Of a stretch of DNA of 37,854 bases, positions 32,205-37,854 are shown piece by piece. The notes under the pieces were generated by a model that saw only the letters and a program-made list of their open reading frames with translations, had not been told where the DNA came from and searched no databases. Each line of letters opens with the position of its first letter. Positions within the stretch are counted from its first letter, which is position 1. This stretch comes from Verrucomicrobiota bacterium (GTDB lineage Bacteria > Verrucomicrobiota > Verrucomicrobiia > Opitutales > Opitutaceae). The DNA lies in assembly GCA_016235555.1 (NCBI GenBank), contig JACRKC010000062.1, forward strand, positions 1 through 37,854. Direction: 5' to 3'. A program made the position numbers and the translations under genes.

Positions 32205-32869
32205 CGGGCGAATTCCTCCCGGGTGATCGGCTTGAAGCGGACGCGGTCGCCGGGGTGCAGCAGCGCGGGTTCGGCGCGGACGGCATCGAAAAGTTTCAGC
32301 GGGGTGCGGCCGATCAGATTCCAGCCGCCCGGCGACCCGAGCGGATAGGCGCCCGTCAACGATCCGCCGATGCCCACGGCCCCGGCGGGCACGTGCGTGC
32401 GGGGCGTCGGGCGGCGCGGTGTGTGAAGCCTCTCCGGCAGGCCGCCGAGGTAACCGAATCCCGGCAAAAAACCGATCGCCTGCACAAAATAACGCCCGCC
32501 CTGGTGCAGGGCGACCGCCTCCTCACGGCTCAAGCCGGCCCGTGCCGCCACGTCGCCAAGATCGGGACCGAACTCGCCGCCGTAGCACACCGGAATCTCC
32601 ACCAGGCGGCCGGATTGCGCCGGGACCGCCGCCTCGGCCCGCAGCGCGCGCGCCTCGATGGCCGCGCAGAGCGCCGCGTAGTCCGTCAGGTGCGCCGGAT
32701 CATAATAAACGGTGACGCTGGCAAAAGCCGGCACCACCTCGACCACCCCCGGCGGCGGATCACGCTCGATGGCGGCGGCCACCTCCCGCACCCGGGCCAC
32801 CACGGCATCGTCAAGCCCCGCGCCCACGGCAACAACCACCGCGGAATCGCCGAGGGGGGTAAGCGTCAT
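32195..32869 (-). CDS. pxpB: 5-oxoprolinase subunit B (KipI-like)
   Basis: A 224-residue subunit of the KipI/allophanate hydrolase subunit 1 family. Signature parts are 'VVEVVPAFASVTVYYDP', 'IPVCYGGEFGPDL', 'FLPGFGYLGGLPERL', 'PRRPTPRTHVPAGAVGIGG' and 'GAYPLGSPGGWNLIGRTPL'. Historically KipI was named as a kinase inhibitor in Bacillus; complete pxpABC sets act as 5-oxoprolinase, and this set is complete. First gene of a tightly overlapping B-C-A operon. The spacer upstream to the CHRD gene is 100 bases and holds that gene's terminator, so the operon promoter must lie within it. Confidence 0.95.
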   Translation of the reverse strand: MTLTPLGDSAVVVAVGAGLDDAVVARVREVAAAIERDPPPGVVEVVPAFASVTVYYDPAHLTDYAALCAAIEARALRAEAAVPAQSGRLVEIPVCYGGEFGPDLGDVAARAGLSREEAVALHQGGRYFVQAIGFLPGFGYLGGLPERLHTPRRPTPRTHVPAGAVGIGGSLTGAYPLGSPGGWNLIGRTPLKLFDAVRAEPALLHPGDRVRFKPITREEFARWM

Positions 32870-32902
32870 GGCACGCTTATCAGGCCGCAGTCTCCTTTCC
32901 GC

Positions 32903-32937
32903 AAAAGAAAAAAGCCCGGCGCGTTGCCGCGCCGGGC
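32903..32937 (-). terminator. intrinsic terminator of the CHRD gene
   Basis: A perfect 10-bp stem (32914-32923 with 32928-32937, GCCCGGCGCG) and 4-base loop TTGC. Read on the minus strand it is followed by a T-rich run of 11 bases (plus-strand AAAAGAAAAAA, 32903-32913). It lies 32 bases past the CHRD stop and 34 bases before the pxpB start. It is the only textbook terminator I see in the window. Confidence 0.92.
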
Positions 32938-32969
32938 CGTGCGGGCGGTTGGTGTCAGGTCATACCACA

Positions 32970-34364
32970 CTAGCGCTTCACTGTGGTGACAGCGAGCGGG
33001 ACACCCACACAAAGTTCGATCGCGCTCGTGGCGACCGCCCGGCGTGGCGCCGGTGTCGGGCTCGCGGCGATGACCCCGCTGGTGGTGAGGTTGCCGTTTA
33101 GCGTGCGCAGATCGAGCGCCTCGAGGAGGGCGATGCCGGTCGCGGTGCCGTTGCCGGACACCACCGCGGTGTAGTTGCCCGGCGGCAGCACGACGACGAG
33201 GGCCGACTCGACCGAATTGGTCGGTGCGCCGGGAATCGCCGCGAGTTCGGACGTCGCGGCCACCGTGCCGATGTCGTTGTTGGTGGCGATCACCCGGCCC
33301 GCCGAATCGAAAAGCTGGAGGAACGGGTCGGCCAGCGCCCCCGTCACACCGAAGGCCGCCAGCGAAGGTCCCTTCGCGCTGATCAGAAGCCGGACCGGAT
33401 CGGGGCCATTGACCGACACTCCCTGAATCAGCACCTGATTTCCGGTCCCGACAAAACCGCGGGTGGAAATGTTGATCAGGCGGGAGCCCGGCACTTCCTC
33501 CGAGACCCGCACCTGGCCGCGGGTCTCGCCACCGGTGAAAGCCGTGCTGTGGAAATTGAGATAGGTCTGGCCCGTGAGCAATCCGACCGGGTCGACGCCG
33601 GTCATCGGGATGTCGAACACCCCGTGGATAAAACCGTTCGCCGTCGTGTAGGAACCGCCATTCGCAAACGTGGTGTTCGCGTTGTTGCCGAGGTTGACGA
33701 CCACCGCGCCGCTTACCGCCGGCGCCCCGGCGTGAAAATGGGAATTGCTCAGCGTGTTGGTGAAATTGAAGAGCGAGAGGCGCAGCCGGATGGTATTGGT
33801 GCCGGGATTGTAGGACATCACCGCGCCACCGTAGGACTGCGCCGTGGCGTTGAACGTCGTGGTGGGAAACGCGGCGCGCTCCTGCGCGTTGTCGATCACC
33901 GCGACGAGTTTCTTTGGCACCGCGATCAACTGGCCGCGCACTTCGCCGCCGGGAAATTGCGACGAATGGAAGTTCACGTAGGCCCCGTTTTGCAGGAGCC
34001 GCACTTTGTCCCCGCCGTGCGTGAGGCCCCGGAAACTGGCGGTCACCGTGTTGCCGGTGCGTTGGTAGACCGTCTCGCTGCCGAGATTCGTCACCACCGG
34101 GCCGGCGACGCCGGGCGCGGCTTCGTGGATGTGCGAGGCGGTGATCGTGTTGGCGAGATCGTTGATCGTGACGACGAGGTCGAACGTATTGGTCGCGACA
34201 TTGTAGAGCATCACCGCCGAACCGGTCGCGCCCGAGGTGCTGGCCGGCGTCTCCTGCGCCGAGTTGATGGTGGCGTTGAACTGCACGATTTGGGCGTGGC
34301 CGAAGCCAGCCAGGACGGTGAAACCGCCTGCCAGACAGAAGGAGCGAAGCGTTGTGAGGTTCAT
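32970..34364 (-). CDS. secreted protein with two CHRD domains
   Basis: A 464-residue exported protein. Signal peptide about 1-24 ('FTVLAGFGHAQ'). Two CHRD (chordin-like) domains follow: about 25-145 ('FNATINSAQETPA', 'ASHIHEAAPGVAGPVV', 'YVNFHSSQFPGGEVRGQL') and about 150-290 ('VIDNAQERAAFP', 'NSHFHAGAPAVSGAVVV', 'YLNFHSTAFTGGETRGQVR'). Each has the H-x-H and the N-F-H-S...F-x-G-G-E-x-R-G-Q motif. The last part (about 295-420: 'LINISTRGFVGTGNQVLIQG', 'LISAKGPSLAAFGV', 'LPPGNYTAVVSG') is a beta-sandwich-like domain I associate with verrucomicrobial and planctomycetal secreted proteins. Function of bacterial CHRD proteins is unclear. The gene is alone, divergent from resB and closed by a strong terminator. 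Confidence 0.9.
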   Translation of the reverse strand: MNLTTLRSFCLAGGFTVLAGFGHAQIVQFNATINSAQETPASTSGATGSAVMLYNVATNTFDLVVTINDLANTITASHIHEAAPGVAGPVVTNLGSETVYQRTGNTVTASFRGLTHGGDKVRLLQNGAYVNFHSSQFPGGEVRGQLIAVPKKLVAVIDNAQERAAFPTTTFNATAQSYGGAVMSYNPGTNTIRLRLSLFNFTNTLSNSHFHAGAPAVSGAVVVNLGNNANTTFANGGSYTTANGFIHGVFDIPMTGVDPVGLLTGQTYLNFHSTAFTGGETRGQVRVSEEVPGSRLINISTRGFVGTGNQVLIQGVSVNGPDPVRLLISAKGPSLAAFGVTGALADPFLQLFDSAGRVIATNNDIGTVAATSELAAIPGAPTNSVESALVVVLPPGNYTAVVSGNGTATGIALLEALDLRTLNGNLTTSGVIAASPTPAPRRAVATSAIELCVGVPLAVTTVKR

Positions 34365-34532
34365 GTGGGGTGGTGCACACCTGACGCCATCCCCCCTCCC
34401 GTCTCACGCGTCGAACGGTAACAACTCCGTCAGCATTGTGAAAAGCCCCGCCCATCCGGCCACCGCTGCGTCCTAATATCTCCTCCTAATGCATTGCACT
34501 TTTCCGCCGGGACGCAGACTTCGACCTCTCCC

Positions 34533-34592
34533 ATGTCCGCCCAACGATCGCTCACCGCGCTCGCCCGTCGCGTGCCGCCTTCCCGCGCATGA
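34533..34592 (+). other. possible 19-codon upstream reading frame before resB
   Basis: An ATG at 34533 opens 19 codons (MSAQRSLTALARRVPPSRA) whose TGA overlaps the resB ATG in the ATGA pattern used for coupling elsewhere in this window. There is no clear ribosome binding site before it, and chance is a good alternative. The rest of the 34365-34588 spacer holds the divergent promoters; a TAATAT at 34474-34479 could be a -10 box, but no matching -35 is evident. Confidence 0.2.
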
Positions 34593-35800
34593 ACGACACC
34601 GTCCGCCGATGCCGCGACTTCTTCGTGTCGCTCAAGCTGACCGTGGTGCTCCTCGCGCTCGGCATCATCCTCGTGTTCGTCGCCACGCTCGACCAGGTGA
34701 ACCTCGGCATCTGGGCCGTGCAGGAAAAATATTTCCGCTCTTTCTTCGTGCTGGCACGCGTCGGCGACATCCCGGTCCCGGTGTTTCCGGGCGGCTATCT
34801 GCTCGGCGGCCTGCTGCTCCTCAACCTCACCGCGGCCCATGTCGCACGCTTCCAGTTCACGTGGAAAAAGGCCGGCATCCAGCTTACTCACGCCGGACTC
34901 ATCCTGCTGCTCGTCGGCGAATTGCTCAGCGGGTTGCTGCAGGAAGACTTCGCCATGCGACTCGAGGAAGGCCAGCCGAAGGATTTTGCCGAAAGCTACC
35001 GGCTCAACGAGGTCGCGATCATCGACCGCACCGACCCGCAGCACGACGAGGTCGTCGTCATTCCCGAGGCGATCATCGGCCGGGGCGACCCGGTGCGGCA
35101 CGCCAAGCTCCCGTTCCGCGTCGTCATCAAATCCTACTATCCAAACTCGCGCACCCAGCCGAAGGCCCAGGTGCCGGATCCACCGCCGGCGCTCGCGACC
35201 CATGGATCTCTGGCCGGGCGCTACGTGGTCACGCCCCAGCCCGTCACCTACAAGCCGGACGATCGCAATCTCCCGGCGGCCGCCGTCGAACTCGTCGGCC
35301 CCGAGGGCCCGATCGGTTCGTGGCTGCTGCTGACCGCGGTGCCGGTGCTGGAACGCGCCCCCGACGGTTCCAGTTTCGTCGAGTGGAAGGAACCGCCGCC
35401 GCAGGCGTTCGACTATGCCGGCCGGCAGTGGCGGATCACGCTGCGCGCCCAACGCGCCTACAAGCCGTTTACCCTCACGCTGCTCAAGTTCAGCCATGAT
35501 CGCTACGCGGGCACCGAGATTCCCCGGAATTTTTCCAGCCGCGTGCGGTTGACCACGCCCGACGGCCAGGCGAACCGCGAGGTGCTCATCTACATGAACA
35601 ACCCGCTGCGCTTCGCCGGCCTCACGTTTTACCAGGCGAGCTTCGACCGCGCCAACCCCAAGGTCACGATCCTTCAGGTCGTGCGCAACCCCTCCTGGCT
35701 CCTGCCCTACCTCGCGTGCGCCGTGATGTCCGCCGGCCTCGTCTGGCAATTCGCCATCCACCTCGCCGCCTTTGCGCGCCAACGCCGGGCCGCCGCATGA
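34589..35800 (+). CDS. resB: ResB-like cytochrome c biogenesis protein
   Basis: A 403-residue membrane protein of the ResB/Ccs1 family, part of the system II machinery that delivers heme to apocytochromes c outside the cytoplasmic membrane. Membrane segments: about 15-33 ('LKLTVVLLALGIILVFVATL'), about 68-82 ('YLLGGLLLLNLTAAHVARF'), about 97-115 ('THAGLILLLVGELLSGLLQ'), and a last one near 370-395 ('YLACAVMSAGLVWQFAIHLA'). Between the third and fourth is the long extracytoplasmic domain typical of ResB, including 'NNPLRFAGLTFYQASFD', a well conserved family stretch. It is shorter than Bacillus ResB. It overlaps ccsA by ATGA, so the two are made together. Confidence 0.88.
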   Translation: MNDTVRRCRDFFVSLKLTVVLLALGIILVFVATLDQVNLGIWAVQEKYFRSFFVLARVGDIPVPVFPGGYLLGGLLLLNLTAAHVARFQFTWKKAGIQLTHAGLILLLVGELLSGLLQEDFAMRLEEGQPKDFAESYRLNEVAIIDRTDPQHDEVVVIPEAIIGRGDPVRHAKLPFRVVIKSYYPNSRTQPKAQVPDPPPALATHGSLAGRYVVTPQPVTYKPDDRNLPAAAVELVGPEGPIGSWLLLTAVPVLERAPDGSSFVEWKEPPPQAFDYAGRQWRITLRAQRAYKPFTLTLLKFSHDRYAGTEIPRNFSSRVRLTTPDGQANREVLIYMNNPLRFAGLTFYQASFDRANPKVTILQVVRNPSWLLPYLACAVMSAGLVWQFAIHLAAFARQRRAAA

Positions 35801-37704
35801 AGAAAATCCTGCCACTCCTCGCGCTCCTCGCCGGCCTGGCGCTCGCCGGCCGTTCCTTCCTGACGCCGCCGAGCACCGGCGCGTTCGACCTCGTCGGCTT
35901 CAGCCGCCTGCCCGTCCTCGCCAACGGTCGCATCAAACCCCTCGACACGGTCGCCCGCAGTTCACTCCTCCAGTTTCAGGGCCGCCAGCGCGTCAGCACA
36001 CCGGAAATCAGCGAACCCCTGGTCGCGTCGCCGGCCGAATGGCTGCTCGACGTCACCTTTCGTCCGGAAAAGGCCGATACCTATCCGACCTTCGCCGTCG
36101 ACCACCCCGAGTTGCTCGCCCTGATCGGCAAGAACGAGGACGCGATCCGGATCAACTATCGCGACCCGGCGAAGAAGATCCTGGCCATCGTCGGATTTCT
36201 GCCCAGCGCGCACCGGCGCTTCGCCTTCAACGAACTGAAGCCGCACTTCCAGGCGCTCGACGAACAGGCCAAACTCGCCGGTCAGGTCGAATCCGCGCTC
36301 CGCACGCCGTTTCAACGCGGGCTCCTCCAGCTCTACACCAACCTGATCGACTACCAGCGGCTGCGCTACGCCTTCGTGGCACCGGGTCGCGAGGATTTTC
36401 TGGGCGAACTCCTGCGTTTTCAGGATCAACTGGCCGCCGGCGTGGCGGCCGTGCGCGCGAAACAAGCGGGCCAGGCCGCCGATGAGACCGCGGTCGCGGC
36501 GATGACCGCAATGGGCGAACGTTTCATGGCGATGTCCGAGGCCGGCAATTTGCTGACCATTCCCTCGGAGACCGGGGAGCCGGCCGGATGGCGCACCACG
36601 GGAGCCGCGTTGCTGGCGGCCTTTCAACGCGGCGGCGTCGATCCGCATGCCCTGGCCTACGCCGGCCTGGCCCGTGCCTGGCGCGGGCAGGATCACACCC
36701 GCTTCAACACCCTCCTCAGTTTGTTCCAGGCCGACCTCGACAAACGCTACGGCCCCCAGATGGCAAAATCATCGGCCGAGGCCCGCTTCAACTCCGCCGA
36801 GCCATTCTACACCAGCATGTCCCTCTACGCGTTCGCCTTCTTGATTGCGATCGCGTCGTGGCTTGTCTGGCCGGCTTCGCTCGGTCGCGCGGCGTTCTAT
36901 CTCATCATCATCGCGTGGCTGCTCTCCACGGCGGGCATCGGCGCCCGCATGTGGCTCGAATCGCGCCCCCCGGTTACCAATCTCTATTCCTCCGCGCTCT
37001 TCATCGGCTGGGGCGCCGTCGCCCTCTGTGTCGTGCTCGAATATCTCTACCGCAACGCCATCGGTTCGGTGACCGCGGGCGTGGTGGGCTTTGGCACGCT
37101 CCTGGTCGCGCACCACCTTTCACTCGGCGGCGATACCCTCGAAATGATGCGCGCGGTGCTCGATTCCAACTTCTGGCTCGGCACGCATGTCGTGACCGTG
37201 ACGATCGGCTACTCCGCCACGTTCCTCGCGGGTTTCCTTGCCCTGCTCTATGTGATCCGGGGCGTCTTCACCCGCTCGCTGGATGCGGTGACCGCCGATG
37301 CGCTGGCGCGCATGGTCTACGGCATCGTGTGCTTCGCCACGCTCTTCAGCTTCGTCGGCACCGTCCTCGGCGGCATCTGGGCCGATCAGTCGTGGGGCCG
37401 TTTCTGGGGCTGGGACCCGAAGGAAAACGGCGCGCTGATCATCGTGCTCTGGAACGCCCTCATCCTGCATGCCCGCTGGGGCGGCCTGATCAAGCAGCGC
37501 GGCCTCATGGGCCTCGCGATCTTCGGCAACATCGTCACGAGTTGGTCATGGTTCGGCACCAACATGCTCGGTGTCGGCCTGCACAGCTACGGCTTCACCG
37601 ATGCAGCCTTCGTGGCGCTCTCCGGGTTTGTCCTCAGCCAGCTCGCCTTCATCGCCCTGGCCAACCTGCCGCTCGCGAAATGGCGGAGCTTTCAGCGAGG
37701 GTGA
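35797..37704 (+). CDS. ccsA: CcsA/ResC-type cytochrome c biogenesis protein with large N-terminal domain
   Basis: A 635-residue heme-handling protein. Residues 1-20 form a signal anchor. A 340-residue outer domain follows, opening with 'SRLPVLANGRIKPLDTVAR', a motif common in long CcsA proteins. From about 341 there are roughly eight membrane helices. The tryptophan-rich WWD heme-binding segment is 'WGRFWGWDPKENGALI'; candidate heme-ligand histidines are in 'VAHHLSLGG', 'LHARWGG' and 'GVGLHSYGF'. With ResB it forms the system II synthetase that exports heme and ligates it to CxxCH motifs. ATG 35797 is used because it overlaps the resB stop and opens the signal anchor; the longer reading from 35716 runs inside resB. 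Confidence 0.93.
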   Translation: MKKILPLLALLAGLALAGRSFLTPPSTGAFDLVGFSRLPVLANGRIKPLDTVARSSLLQFQGRQRVSTPEISEPLVASPAEWLLDVTFRPEKADTYPTFAVDHPELLALIGKNEDAIRINYRDPAKKILAIVGFLPSAHRRFAFNELKPHFQALDEQAKLAGQVESALRTPFQRGLLQLYTNLIDYQRLRYAFVAPGREDFLGELLRFQDQLAAGVAAVRAKQAGQAADETAVAAMTAMGERFMAMSEAGNLLTIPSETGEPAGWRTTGAALLAAFQRGGVDPHALAYAGLARAWRGQDHTRFNTLLSLFQADLDKRYGPQMAKSSAEARFNSAEPFYTSMSLYAFAFLIAIASWLVWPASLGRAAFYLIIIAWLLSTAGIGARMWLESRPPVTNLYSSALFIGWGAVALCVVLEYLYRNAIGSVTAGVVGFGTLLVAHHLSLGGDTLEMMRAVLDSNFWLGTHVVTVTIGYSATFLAGFLALLYVIRGVFTRSLDAVTADALARMVYGIVCFATLFSFVGTVLGGIWADQSWGRFWGWDPKENGALIIVLWNALILHARWGGLIKQRGLMGLAIFGNIVTSWSWFGTNMLGVGLHSYGFTDAAFVALSGFVLSQLAFIALANLPLAKWRSFQRG

Positions 37705-37740
37705 TATTTAATAAGGCTCGCACAATTGAGTGACACGCGG

Positions 37741-37854
37741 TGGTTCGGGGAGCGCCCGCGTCCCGCGGGCCGTCCTCGGCGTCTCGCCGAGGATTTCGGA
37801 GGTGTCGGCGAGACGCCGGCACCAGCACCCGAGACGGGTGCGCTCCCCGAACCA
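37741..37854. repeat. four-hairpin symmetrical palindromic element at the window end
   Basis: Perfect 15-base inverted ends (37741-37755 and 37840-37854, beginning TGGTTCGGGG) enclose four hairpins. GCCCGCG-TCC-CGCGGGC is at 37754-37770 and TCCTCGGCG-TCT-CGCCGAGGA at 37773-37793. Mirrored on the other strand are 37802-37822 (one mismatch) and 37825-37841, both with AGA loops on the plus strand. The left head is GTGG if the preceding G at 37740 is included. It lies 36 bases after ccsA and may continue past the window edge. Confidence 0.88.

Noticed and set aside
32866-34455. A 529-codon minus-strand frame overlapping the CHRD gene
   Set aside because: Arg/His/Gly-rich and without domains; the shifted frame gives a signal peptide and two clear CHRD domains.

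Overview
The window is GC-rich chromosomal DNA with tightly packed housekeeping and accessory genes. The best guess is a member of the Opitutaceae (Verrucomicrobiota). Pointers are two very large TonB-dependent receptors whose mature N-termini carry a shared 'LSPF(V/E)V' stretch, a secreted CHRD protein with a C-terminal domain I associate with Verrucomicrobia and Planctomycetes, a ResB/CcsA (system II) cytochrome c maturation pair, and many interspersed palindromic elements. The taxonomic call is inference from family resemblance; there is no rRNA in the window. No phage genes, integrase, transposase, CRISPR array or plasmid functions were seen.

Layout. 86-2642: YqeY-like protein (-), then a divergent two-gene alkylation-repair operon (+), an Ada/AlkA fusion glycosylase overlapping ogt. 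2753-8104: a long minus-strand run, read in transcription order as tRNA-Val, ilvH, ilvC, hemC, hemD, a DegT-family aminotransferase and trpF. 8274-10952: asd (-), an L,D-transpeptidase (+), and two tandem lipoproteins (-). 11029-16485: a P1B-type metal ATPase (-) divergent from a DinG-like helicase, a PP2C phosphatase and a TPR protein (+). 16745-25843: TonB receptor 1 (+), a secreted YtcJ-type amidohydrolase (-), tRNA-Met (+), TonB receptor 2 (-). 26124-28907: ychF and a PAS-PAS-SpoIIE phosphatase (+). 28911-32869: pxpB-pxpC-pxpA (5-oxoprolinase) followed by a serine beta-lactamase-like hydrolase (-). 32970-34364: CHRD protein (-) with a clear terminator. 34589-37704: resB-ccsA (+).

The most unusual content is not a gene cluster but a dense population of short palindromic elements. 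At least seven sequence families share one plan: a GTAG or GTGG head followed by a hairpin, usually as two copies in inverted orientation. That matches REP/REPIN elements moved by RAYT (TnpA_REP) transposases, but no RAYT gene lies in the window. One doublet sits in frame inside the helix-turn-helix of the Ada/AlkA fusion. A shorter palindrome of another type sits in frame in the overlapping ogt gene. Others are nested in each other, fill every gene junction from ilvC to ogt, and supply the stop codons of hemC and trpF. A separate 63-bp repeat (61/63 identical copies, same orientation) brackets the aminotransferase gene exactly.

Limits: functions are assigned from motifs and family memory without database searches. 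Substrates of the receptors, amidohydrolase, aminotransferase and metal pump cannot be fixed from sequence alone.
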